DNA of 64,000 nt from assembly GCA_032164245.1 (NCBI GenBank), contig JAVMKO010000006.1:1503001-1567000 (forward strand), in the 5' to 3' direction. The position numbers and the translations under genes were made by a program. Under the pieces are notes generated by a model that ran no database searches, had not been told where the DNA came from, and worked only from the letters and a program-made list of their open reading frames with translations. The DNA is from Sternotherus odoratus. Taxonomy: Eukaryota; Chordata; Testudines; Kinosternidae. Shown here piece after piece: positions 44,733-56,057 of this stretch (positions are counted from its first letter, which is position 1; each line of letters begins with the position of its first letter).

Positions 44733-45175
44733 CACATTTGCGAGAGTCCAGAGGAGAGCAATGGAAAGGATAAGAGATTTAGACAACAGACCTACAAGGA
44801 ACCACTGTAAGAAATGGGCATGTCTCCTTGAGAAACGAGGAGGCTGAGGGGGAACACAGCAGTCTTCAAATATGTAAATAGTTCTTGGAAACAGGATGGA
44901 GCTCGGTTTTTCTCCATGTCCCCTAAAAGCAGGACAAGAAATAATCAGTTCAGTTTGCAGCAAGAGCAATTTAGGTTAGACATTAGGGAAAACTTCTAAC
45001 AGTAAGGCTAGTTAATACTGGAATAGGTGACTAGGAGATTGTGGAATCTGCATTGTTGGAGGGCTTTAAGAACAGGTTAGATGAACATCTGTCAGGAATG
45101 ATCTAGTTACACTTAATCTGGCCACAGCATGAGGGCTAGTAGTAGATGGCCTCTTGAGGTCCCTCCTGGCCTACA

Positions 45176-45954
45176 CTGAGTCTGTGACTGATTTGCTGAT
45201 GAGCAAAGTCTGCATTGCATTCTCTTGCTGAGTGTCATAGCAATGGTTTGGCAATGTGGTGTGCACCTTCCGAGGGCCACAATAACCGTACAGCTTTATA
45301 AATGTGGAGAGTTGTGCTAGTGTGTTCAGAGCGAAGATGATTTATACTCATCCATCATAGGCAGGAGACACATAATCATTCTTTATGAAATAAGCAGAGA
45401 ATAATTCCGATGCGGAATGGAACACTAAGAGATACTAGAAAAGTGATGGGCTGGATAATGGGGGGAAATGGTAATCGGGCAGAAATTGAGACTCAGCAGG
45501 ACAATTATTGGGTTTCCTGCTATTTTTGACAGTAATAGAGATGATGACTATTGTCTCTGTGCTGACGCAGAGGGGGGCATTTTCTGTACTTATGCCCCAT
45601 GATTCTATATTACTGATGTAGAGGATTTAGGGGATGGGGACCGGAGTACACCTTGTACCCGAACAGTGGCTTACAGAGAGACCAGTAAATACTGAATCTT
45701 AGGCTGCCAAAACATTCCCATTTGGGGTAAGTACCATGATGTTTTTGCCTGTGTTTGGGTGCCCATGCTGGGCTCTGTGTCATCATCAGCAATCTGCTGC
45801 CTTCTGTATCTGGAGACTCGCCTGTTCCCTGCTTCTGCACACAACCCCACTGGTGGGACTCTACAGACTGTCCCTTGTTTCAGTGTGTTGGAGAGATGAG
45901 GAGGTGGCTGCATGGCTGATCCTACAAAGTAGAGACCCATAAGAATCTAGCTAG
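45176..45954. other. Non-coding stretch
   Basis: No gene or named repeat is recognised. Confidence 0.4.
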
Positions 45955-46218
45955 TGATGGAACAAGGAGCAATGGTCTCAAGTTGCAGTGAGGGAGGTTT
46001 AGGTCAGATATTAGGAAAAATGTTTTCCCTAGGAGGGAGGTGAAGCACTGGAATGGGTTCCCCAGGGAGGTGGTAGAATCACCTTCCTTAGAGGTTTTTA
46101 AGGTCAGGCTTGACCAAGCCCTGGCTGGGATGATTTAGTTGGGATTGATCCTGCTTTGAGCAGAGGGTTGGACTAGATACCTCCTGAGGTCCCTTCCAAC
46201 CCTGATATTCTAGGATTC
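45955..46218 (+). mobile_element. CR1 3' end
   Basis: 'gatggaacaaggagcaatgg', 'gtttaggtcagatattagg', 'gaagcactggaatggg', 'tttttaaggtcaggcttg' and the terminus 'ccctgatattctagg' match the 27300-29177 copy. It is 5'-truncated. Confidence 0.92.
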
Positions 46219-48676
46219 TCTGAGCTGTGGCTTTGGGCTTCTTCAAGATAAACGCGTGGGAAATGAGGGCAGGGGACTGTCATTGTTCTCCCTTTTCCCA
46301 TCATCAGAACCACACGGACCCCAATTGCTGCACTTCTCCTCTCCTCCGGGACACACACCACGGCTGCTCACGTGACGGGCAGTGCCACAGTGGCAGAACT
46401 CCTGGCAAAGCCACTGTCTGAAGCACTTAACTGGAGCCTGGGGAACAGCTGCAGCAGCAGTTCAGCTGCCCATTGCAGGGTCCCCGTAATAACAATGCCA
46501 GGCTGCAGTCAAAGGCCTTCGCTACCCAAAGGAGACGTTGCTCTTAGCTTCGTTCGGTGGAAAATTCTCCTTCGCTTACTTTCATTCCCCACCCTCCTTT
46601 TCCACGTCCACCCCACTTCCCTCACCGTGATTTCTGCTCTTCCGCTTTGATGCTTCGTCTCCACATTCTCCGTTTCTTCCTTCTGTCTGGCCTCTGTTTA
46701 TTGACAACTTTAGCGCTTAGTCCCTCCCCACCACGAGCATCTCCTGGATTTCTGCCCCCTTCTGCTTGTCCCTTCCCCCACTGCCCTCTCCTACCCCTGA
46801 GGATTCCTTCGGGGGTGGAACATCTCCCCTCCCCAGCACCAGACCTGCTCCCCCTCTCCTGTCCCACACTGGTGCCCAGAACAGAACCATGGCAAAATGC
46901 TCCCTTTGTTACTACTGCCATTGTTCTTTGCTTCCATTCTAGAGCCTTCCTCTGATCTCTAGGGCAAAAGTTATTCCACCTGCAAGCACCGGACGTGTTC
47001 TCATGCACCCTACGTACCAGTGATTGACCCAGCAGCCCTTGCTCTTTTGGGCCTGCCTGACGTTCAGCTGAAGGTTTTTTAAAGCTATAAACCACCCGAC
47101 TGATGAAAGCTGCATATTAACCAAAAACAATATTTAAAATTTCCATGGCAATGAAACTCTTGCAGCCGGATGTGAAAACACTAGCATAGCTTGAAGCAAA
47201 CGATTGTTGACAAGAGTTTATTACCTGCCCAAAGCATGTCAGACATTGTATCTGTGCATTGGCATGCTGGCTAATCAAATTAGGGAACTCCACAGCTACT
47301 GCCAGGAAAATGATGAGATGCTCTTTTGCTGGTTCACATCTGTGTTAAGCTGCTAGGAAATCATTAAATTGACTTTGGAGCTTTTACTATCTCAGGATAA
47401 AGCAAACTGCAGGATACTTAATTTACATGCATAAAACTTTGATAAATGATGTTATGACAAACCTCAAATCGAATTAGTAAGTTAGAAATCTTTCTGGTCT
47501 GAGTTCATCAGTGATGTAACCAGAGGTCTAAGTGCTCCTGGTGTGTGAGTGAGTCAAAAAACAGGTGTCAATGCCAAAGTCAGCTAAACTGGCATCGTCT
47601 GATAATCGTCCAGATGCAAAAGGGGTTTAACACCACGGAGTCCCCCGGTTCAGGAGGAAGTGACTGGGAAACGGGGGAGAAGAGCAGATGGAGAAGAGCA
47701 GCGCTACGTTATGACATGTCTGAGAAGCATTTTTCCTGGCTGCAATCTAAGTGCACCGTCGGCTCCCGGTGGGCAGGTCAGCTGAGGGAACACAGACGGT
47801 CAGGCTAACCAGTGTGGGAAGGGGAGACACTTGGAGTGTGATTCACAAAGTATCTGAGCACCTCACTCTCAGTGAAATCAGTCAATGGGAATTAGGCACC
47901 TACATACCTCTGTGGCTCCCACTCGGGCTCTGGGGATGGTGAATGGGGCCTGCCACATTGCCAGGGATTTCACGTACCTCAAAACAAGTTGGCTCCAAGT
48001 TTACCAGACCCTGACGCCACTAAAGTAAACTGGGGTTGTAAAGACGGCAAGTGAAGCAGAACCCCCACCCCCCACCCCCCACCCCCGCTCCCCCAGGCAG
48101 GCCAGGGATTTCTCATTTGGATGATGTTTCATGAACACCCAACATGTTATAATGTAACAAGCTCAACTCTATTAACTAACTCCCAAAATGGTTCCACTTC
48201 TGGGGCCTTCACAACAAGAGCACCTCGTGCCCGCTTGATAATTAAACTAAGTGGCTTTTTAGTATTTAAATCTAAATCACTATATTTTTTATTATTCATT
48301 TAACATGTGAGTTCAGTGAAAGAGTCAAAATAAAAGGATCCAGCTAAAAGACAGGCAGGGCAGATGAGAGCGATTGATTCAAGGCGTCTCCATGGTGCCA
48401 GACACTGACGCAGGTCACTTCCACAGCTGTGAGCTTCTCTGGCAACCTACAGCGAACTGGGCTGAGCTCCCACTAGGAGCTATTGGGTGCTGACGTGGCA
48501 ATGCAATCATTTGCTATGCAGCTTTAGGCTGTGCTTGTTTGTGACTTTTCCTTTGGCAGGTATCCTCATCAGCGTCGAGTTAAGATAAACCTGCCTGTTT
48601 AGTCACCAAAATCATTTGATGTGTCTAATACTGTTTATTTTATCATGACATGGCAAAAGGTATCCCATGGACTTAG
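46219..48676. other. Non-coding stretch with A+T-rich block
   Basis: No gene is seen. 47140-47520 is repeat-free and A+T-rich, with 'ggctaatcaaattagg', 'aatcattaaattgac' and 'acttaatttacatgc', so it is a candidate conserved element. A C-rich run of 'ccaccc' words lies at 48060-48093. The pyrimidine-rich 46560-46860 gives spurious frames on both strands. Confidence 0.4.
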
Positions 48677-48772
48677 CAACTAAGAGTCCTGTGGCACCTT
48701 GAAGACTAACAGAAGGATTGAAGCATAAGCTTTCGTGGGCTAATACCCACTTCATCGGATGCATGCAGTGGA
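48677..48772 (-). mobile_element. PLE 3' fragment
   Basis: 'aagagtcctgtggcacc', 'ttgaagactaacagaagg' and 'aagcataagctttcgtggg' are followed by 'cccacttcatcggatgc' on plus. On minus this is the hammerhead-like block followed by the PLE tail. It lacks the last ~35 bp of the family 3' end. No target duplication was found. Confidence 0.85.
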
Positions 48773-51479
48773 ACTATCTGACGCAAGGACCCACTTCACT
48801 GGCACTCACCCTGCATGGCCGTGGGAGATTTTGGAGCTCCCCCACTCTAAATCTCTGTCGAGTCTGGACCTGGTGCTTCCCATCCACATTGTGGTGTGTC
48901 TGTTCCCTTCCCCAGCTCTCCCCTCTTGGCTAACACCTCTCAGACTCCGCTCTGCCATCGTCACAGCTGACAGTCTCTCCTGAACAGACGGCTGCCATGA
49001 CATCTTGGGGCTCCGGGTCTTCCCCACCTCAGATGTTACCCCCAAGTCTTTGGGCACCTCAGAAAGCTGGAGTGACTCAGTGGCAAGACAGATGTCAGCC
49101 AGATCACGGCAGCTTGGGAGCAGGTGGAAGGGCTGGTAGTATCCAGGCCTGTTTGTTAGCCTGGGATAGAATTTTGGGTTTGATTTTTGATACTCTTATA
49201 TCCTTATTAATACGTGTGAACAAAGAACAAATACACCGGGTGTTGCTTCTGCCCAGCCAGGTGGGGCTTACAGTATAATCAGAAAAGATATGGGCTAGAG
49301 TTAAAAGTGTCACCGGGTAGGGTGGGAGTGTAATATAGGCGCATACACGGGATGGCTGCCTGGCTGCTCCCTCACACCAAGGTCAAGAAACCAGTTACGA
49401 GGAGCAAGGGAGGTTGGGGATTGGGGAGGCATAAGAAAGACTAAAGCTAAAGAAAATCCTGGCCCTGGCCAGAACATGACCTCACTCCTTACCCTTCCCA
49501 TGGGATACAAAAGAGGGGGATGAAGACCCCAGACTCATGCCCCTCCAAGTGGTTGTAAGGGGTGGGACCAGGGGTGTGCACTGCAGGTATATTTTGGGGG
49601 AGGGGAATAGGAACACAGGCAAGGCTCTGCGGTGTCAGAGCTGGGAACAGACCACTTGGGGAACAGACTGACAGCATGCAGACCTATGGATATGCTTGCT
49701 GGAAACTAACCCCAATGAACATTGTCTTGCTTCCACTTCAGACTTCTGTTTGTCTGCTTTCTGTCTGTGTGACAAAAACCAGGGGAGGAGGTGAAGAGAA
49801 AGCCCCTAACAAGGACTCCATAGCTGAGACAGTCAAAACCTTCAGCAGGTTCTTCTTCCATTAGACACACCTGTTGGTCCCGGCTTCTTCTGGACTGCCT
49901 CCTAGTTGGATTTTTCCATAGCACTTTGCATTTGCCGAACTCTGCTTCCATTGATGTCCAAATCTAAGCCCACTGGCTTCACTGGAGTTAGGCAAGTGCA
50001 GAGAGAATTTAAAAATCTGACCTTGAATGTGTAGAACCTGTTTCTATATATAAATAATCTTTGCAGATCCCTGCAACACTGTGCTATTGCATTGAGATAC
50101 AACTTTCAGACATACGCAACCTAGTGCTATTGCAATGCAGTACGGTTGCAAAATGTAATAAACCAACTTTGTATGTGATGTAGAAGAAGAATTTCCTTTT
50201 GCTGCATTGTCCTTTCATGTTCCATTGGCTTTGTTGTCCTTCTGTTCAGTCATCACAGTAATAAGGAATGCTGCTACAATTCACTCGGTAAAAAATTTGA
50301 CACCCTGTTTCTTAGTCAGTTTTGGTTTGGGGTGTTGTGAGCGGCCACACTTGCCTGATACTCCCCCAAACATTCAGGAGGATGATGAACTAGTTGTTTC
50401 ACTTTGTTTGTCAGTATTGATCACGTGTTTCTGGCCAAGCAGGAATGCATGTAACAAAGTCAGTAGCCTTTCCTGAGAACAGAGATATGTCAAATGGAAT
50501 GCTTGTCTTTTCTAGTTGGATTTGTTTCTATCCTTTTTATCTCTCCCAGGAAACTTGTGATGCCATTTGTCATGGACAGCTCTGCTCAAACCAACTAACA
50601 AGTAAATGAGAGTAGCCAGTAAATGCTCAGGGCTCAATATAATTCCTCTTGCTCGTTTTTAGATGTTCATGAAATATGGTCACTTTGTCACTATACTTTC
50701 TTCCAGTCATCTCTGATGGGTTCTTGTGAGGGCAGAGATTTCTCATGCACAAATCTCCTGTCTTCATGCCTTTACCATGACATTCTTGTCCTTTCCCATT
50801 TTAGTTCTTGCTCTTTCTTTAGCTGTTAATTCCCATAACAACATTTTGCAACCCATGACGTTACTTTGCCAGGAATAGGGCTGAACCTTGGAGACCCGTA
50901 TTAGCTATTTTGGGGATATAAAAGAGGAATTCCAATCGTAGGGATGAAAGCCAGGGTCAAAGTGCAGAGGTTCCTATTCAGCAGCCTCTTTCTAGATTAA
51001 GGATCATTAGCTAATGCTTACATAGGGCCAAATCCTGATTACTGTGCTGAGCAGTGCTCTCATTCACTTTTGTGGGACTATGGGCATGGTTATGGAGCCT
51101 CCTGCAAAGCCCACTGAAGTCAACAGGAGTCCTTCTGTTGAGTCTGCTAGGCTTTGGCTCAGGCCAGGGACATCAGGATTTGGTTCACTGGCTTTAATTT
51201 GATCTTCCTAATTCTTCTAATTGTTCATTGGCTTCCCCTCCATGTCATACTTCAATATGAAATTGCCCATCTCATGCCTGCATTGCTCCATGCCAGAGAA
51301 TCATGGACACTGGGATTGGGAAAAGACCTATTGGACCACGCTGTCTGTTGCCCTGGCAATACAGGGCTGTTCCCAGCAGTGCACTTTCTGGGATGTTTTA
51401 AAATAGACTCAGGGTAAAATGAGTTTTCAGGCAGATGTTCAGTGAATCATTCTTCAGAGCACAGCTTGCATGTTGCAGC
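48773..51479. other. Non-coding stretch
   Basis: No gene is recognised. 51028-51132 ('gggccaaatcctgatt', 'actgaagtcaacagg') resembles small MITE-like turtle repeats. Confidence 0.4.
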
Positions 51480-54453
51480 TGTACTATACTAATCAAATGT
51501 GAATTGTTTATCTTCATGCAGAAGTCTACACTGCTTCCTCCCCATCGAAAATATCTTTTCAGGAATTAAGTAGTTTTCAACTAGCATTGGAGCAGAGTAC
51601 AATGTAATCCTTAAATCAGCACTCAATGAACCACGTTAAGTTTAATAATGGAGTAGAATCTTATTTTGTTACATGGAGGAAGCAAAATCACATCTCCTCC
51701 TCTCATTTTTTTCCTGAAATACAATTTTGATATCTATTAGCCTAAGATATAATACACGTGTAATTTTAAACATATCAGGGAGAAGTTATGTTCATGCTGG
51801 AATGGAGCAGAGAACGAGCAATTCAGCAGGCACATAAAGCCAGCGTAAACAGTCAATTTAACTTCTATTCAAGTACAATATTCTCATAGAATGTGGCACT
51901 TTCCCAGAAATTGTAAAAACCGATAGTTCAATTTTCTTCCCGGCACACTCATTATGTCAGAAAAAAATATAATAATGCTTTAAACTTTATTTATTTTTAC
52001 CCATTTGTTTTGGCTAGAAAGGTTCTTATACTAAAGATCAGATCTCCCGTTGCACCTAAAACAATTAGTGCTTGGATAAAAGATGATGCTTATTGTTAAC
52101 ATTCAACCATTAATTTCTGAATCACAGGATTTCTACCTCTGATAATTGTCTAGACACCATGGTTATTATTCACTTGATAGGCAGATGGGTTAAGTAAGTA
52201 GACAAACACTTTAACAGGGTACTTTTTTTCTCTTTCTCTTTCTTTCAAATACTAATGAATTGTGATTTGAACCCAGTAAAGTATAATTTGATTGTATGTT
52301 CTTCCATTAGGAAACATTTTCCATTCTAATTGTCTCTGGATCTGATTAAAATGTTTAAGAAAACATGTCAGAGTTGTAAACAGCACAAGTCCCGTGGATC
52401 CTGAAAGCATTTCCTTTCTGCAGAGTCTCTACAAATCCAGTGGATTATTAGCTTCCCTGTTAACTTCATCAGAAACTAGGGTTTTATTAGTTCCATCCAA
52501 TGGTCTGGCATCAAAATAACGCTATGAATCCTTGGCTCAGGTATTGCCTATGTCATACGAGTCTTCATTTTGCTCCCTGCTCAGTCACCCCTTAGGCATA
52601 TGACTAAGACCCACTGAAATCAATCAATTGGGTTTAAACATGTACAAGTGCTTTGCTGAGCTGGCCCCTCTCCAGGGTCCTATAAAGCACAGAAGAGTAA
52701 AGTATTTCCTTTGGGTGAGAGCACTCTTATCGCTCCTTTTTCCATCAGAATCTTTTCTCAGATTAGTTTGCTGAGCAATTAGTCTTGCCACTAGCAATAG
52801 CTATTATTTTAGCCTTTGTATAAACTGACATTGGTTTCTCTCAAGGGGACACTTGATAGTGTTTTTGCTAGAAATTAGAATGTACTCATCCCTACTCCGC
52901 TGAACACACTGTAATTCCCCCCTTGCTTCTTTCTGATGTTATCAATTCTCTCTCGGTGTTTAGCTGAATCCAAGAACCGCTGAGCTTTCACCTCACTACG
53001 AAGGGGTTACTTCAACAACTGTGCAAAACTTTCATTTGTGAGCTCGGAAGCCATCAGCAGACCAGCCCGGACAGGCTGTTCTTTATTTACCCCCAGAACA
53101 GGGGCAGTGGGAGCAGCGACAGTGGAGACGCTCCAGAGGCCAGCTCCGCAATGTCCCAACCCGAAAAGGGGGGAACTAAAACCATAGAATTGGGGTGAAG
53201 GGAAAGATATTTGGCTATGTGCTGTTCACAGCTGTTTACTTAATGGAATAGCTCTTCCAAATGACGCCTCCAGCTGCTCGGTCACACGTGCACATTCCAG
53301 TCGTGAGCTCCGAGCCATCACGACTTCAAAGTGGCGGGGTAATGAAGCAGATGTGCCCATTCCCCTAGGGTTCCAGGACTGGACGGCCGCAGCAGCAGGA
53401 CTCCTTTGACTAGCCTCTCAGGCCCAACGCGGGATGGGAGTGGGGGCAGAGTGGCTATCACATGTGTTCTTAACTTGTGAGTGTGTTAGAGGCAAGTGAC
53501 AGTGTCAAGGTCACCAATGCCCACAAAGCCTTTATTACAGTATTTAGTAATAGGCACCCCTCATCCAACACACATACATAGAAGACCCTGATGTGGTCCT
53601 TAGTGTGAAGTGCAGCCTTAACACAGCTGTAGCCCTCCATTCATTAACATGTGTCTTTGTTCTCTGGCCCTACATGTCCATACTTATTGATCCATGTCAC
53701 CTGAACCAAAGGAAATGGGGGTGTGTTACTATGTGTAACCAATCTGCCTGTAGAAAGATCCTTAATTTCATCCCATGTCAGTTACTGGGTTAAATGATCT
53801 GCTTTGCCCTGTTCAGCAAAGAGAAAAGTGGAAAGGCCGTCATCAATAGCATAACCCAGTCAGTTCACTTCCTGTGTAATTGATTTATGGTCTCACATGA
53901 CAATGGCATTCTTGTCATGTGAGATTGTTAGACAAGATACATTTTAACATGTGAAAAATGAGATAATTAAGGTGAAAGAAAAGTTTTAAATCTTGGATTC
54001 TTCAGTTTCCTTTGCACTATTCAAATTGATTGCTAATCAGGATAGCTTTCTGATGATTGGATCCTTGGTACGCCACATGTTTACACACAGGGACCCTGTG
54101 GACACACATAGTAGGATGTAAATGTGCAGCTGAGTTCAACGAGCTGACACTGAATGAACCTCTTTAAGAAGCATCTCGTTGTTGTGAGATTGCTCTTTGT
54201 TAAAGCAAGGAGTGCCTCTTACCCACAACCTCATTCCTTTGGTACCAACCAAGCGAGTGCACCGTATTCTGTGATGAAATGCTACCAGAGAAAGCAAACT
54301 TGATCTATGACGTCCCATTTATTTTGTGTCCCGACAACCTTTTCAAATCTGCATGTTTCATTGGTCTGCTGCAACTGCTATTCTCAGGGACCGATTCCTC
54401 CGAACAGCCTGAGCTCTTATCACAATGTACAGGTTACTTGGCCACATTTCATT
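51480..54453. other. A+T-rich, largely repeat-free stretch
   Basis: About 3 kb with no CR1, PLE or hAT sequence, which is unusual for this window. The part at 51590-52500 is the most A+T-rich. No exon is seen. The absence of insertions could reflect constraint or chance. Confidence 0.4.
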
Positions 54454-54689
54454 GCTTACAACGGGGGTCTCCAAACGTTATGAGTCGAGGGCCATATTAG
54501 ATTTTTGAAGGGGCTTCGTGGGCCAAAGTGACCGTTGCAAAAATTAACATATGCAAATATATGAAAAATATATACAAAATGTTTGTGAATATATTAAAAA
54601 ATTCACATTATTTTTCTATTTTATTTCTAAACTCACAAAATTTTAGCATACAAATACACATTCAAAAATAAAGAAATATTATTTTAGGA

Positions 54690-54955
54690 TTAGTGCGAAG
54701 TATGGTACTGATGTTTTTCTGACAAAATTGCATTTAACTGTGGTTCAAAGTTAGTGTTCCCTATCATCAAAATTGATTGTAAATGCTCATCAGACAAGGC
54801 TGATCTGTGGTTGGATTGCACATATTTCATCATTGAAAATGTTTTTTCACACATGTAAGTAGTGCCAAACACTGACATTAATCCATGGGCAAAGTTTTTT
54901 ACATGAGTATATTGATCACTTGGCAGGCATTTATCGAACTCTACCAGATTTCCTT
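54690..54955 (-). pseudogene. hAT transposase C-terminal remnant
   Basis: From the Met at 54878 the 62 residues include 'MSVFGTTYMCEKTFSMMKY', 'RSALSDEHLQSIL' and 'NTNFEPQLNAIL', ending in a proper stop. This is the hAT C-terminal dimerisation region, with its conserved Cys-Glu, Phe-Ser and Leu-x-Asp-Glu-His-Leu positions. The same frame continues upstream to about 54955 ('GNLVEFDKCLPSDQYTHVKN'), where a GGAA-repeat slip changes frame. Catalytic residues upstream are gone. It resembles the hAT type that gave rise to several vertebrate domesticated genes. Confidence 0.85.
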
Positions 54956-55035
54956 CCTTCCTTATATTTGTCCTTCAACTCAGAACTCTGGACATATGAA
55001 AACCCTACCCCTGGGCCTGCAGACAGGGCCCCCGC

Positions 55036-55133
55036 CACACACAAAATGGCGACTCACCCCCCCACACACACACAAAATGGTGACTCCCCCAGCACACACA
55101 AAATGGTGACTCCCCCAGCACACACAAAATGGC
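55036..55133. repeat. 26-bp minisatellite inside hAT
   Basis: About four copies of a 26-base unit containing 'cacacacaaaatgg' and 'tgactcccccag', the central two identical (starting 55081 and 55107). The first is longer in its C-run and the last is truncated. Confidence 0.88.
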
Positions 55134-55317
55134 AGGGACTTCTGAAGAGGGAGAGGGTGCCCCTCCCTTCCTGCCACACAGAGACCACAACGGAGTGGGG
55201 CAGGGTAAGAGAAGGAAAGGAGAATAGCCCCCAAAGCCAAGACACCCCTCCCTCCCCTCAGTCCGGTGGAGAGAAATCCCGGACATAGATTTATTTTTAG
55301 CACAGACCAAAAATCCA

Positions 55318-55728
55318 GACATGTCCGGCAAAACAAGAAGCCGTTCCTTGCCCAGCCGCCTGCTGCAACCCGGTCCCCCCCCCCCCCCCCCCGACCAGCA
55401 CCGTGCTATCCCCCTCACCCCCGCGCCATCCCCCCGCCCCACCGTGCTATCCCCCGCCCCGCCGTGCTATTCCCCCCCGCCCCCTCCCCTCGCCCCCTCC
55501 CCCCACTCCCTCTCCCTCCGCCCCGCCGTGCTATCCCCCCCCCCTGCCCCCTCTCCCCCCCGCCACGCTATCCCCCCGCCCCCTCTACTCCCCCGGCTTT
55601 GCTATTTCCCCCCGCCGACCAGCACAGAACCCAGCAGAATCTGGACATGTCCGGCAAAACAAGAAGCCGTTCCTTGCCCAGCCGCCTGCTGCAACCCAGC
55701 TCCGCCGACCAGCGCCACGCCATCCCCC
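55318..55728. repeat. Duplicated segment with C-rich filler
   Basis: 55318-55374 recurs at 55644-55700 almost without change (it begins 'gacatgtccggcaaaac' and ends 'tgctgcaaccc'). The similarity fades over the next ~40 bp. Between the copies is a C-rich low-complexity block with repeated 'gctatcccccc' words. The long proline-rich frames in this interval come from that composition. Confidence 0.85.
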
Positions 55729-56057
55729 GGCCCCCACTTTCCCTCCCCCCGCCACGCCATCCCCCTGGCCCCTTGCCAAGCAGGGACGCTCACCTCTTTA
55801 CTCCTCCGCTGCTGGAAGCAACTGGCAAGCTGGAGGAGGGCTTCTAGCAGGCATGTGGGGGCGCGACCCACCCCCTGCGCTCCCCCCCTGCTGCTACAAC
55901 TGAGTCCTTTTACTTCTACAGCCCCTGCCACATCCCCAGCTTTGCTTTTTCTCAACCTCCTGCAGCTACTAGACACGGAAGTGTTCTCCACGTGCTGGCT
56001 CAGCTGGCGGGCCGGATCTGGCCCGCGGGCCGTAGTTCGGAGAGCCCTGGCTTACAA

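Larger units (their letters stand above)
43240..45175 (+). mobile_element. Old CR1 interrupted by CR1 and hAT
   Basis: Pieces in order: 43240-43382 (post-RT residues such as 'MEFSKDK'-type and 'VLH' read in pieces), 43863-44071 ('DAALKKVNIILGCINRL', then 'GLSWCIVSSFGHHTEKN' in a second frame), 44741-45175 (3' end; 'gagtccagaggagagcaa' through 'gatggcctcttgaggtcc'). The gaps are filled by a minus CR1 and by a hAT MITE. Removing both gives one continuous CR1. Confidence 0.8.
54462..56049 (-). mobile_element. hAT element, 1588 bp, with 8-bp TSD
   Basis: The ends cgggggtctccaaac (54462-54476) and, on minus, cagggctctccgaac (56049-56035) are imperfect inverted repeats. They are flanked by the perfect 8-bp duplication gcttacaa (54454-54461 and 56050-56057). 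Coding sense is minus: a transposase C-terminus lies near the left end. The middle holds a minisatellite, a duplicated segment and long C-rich runs, so most of the transposase gene has been replaced or lost. The subterminal 'gcccgcgggcc' and 'ccggatctggccc' words fit Charlie-like hAT ends. Confidence 0.9.

Noticed and set aside
46557..47095. Open frames on both strands (132 and 157 codons)
   Set aside because: Both are explained by a pyrimidine/purine-biased tract at 46560-46860.
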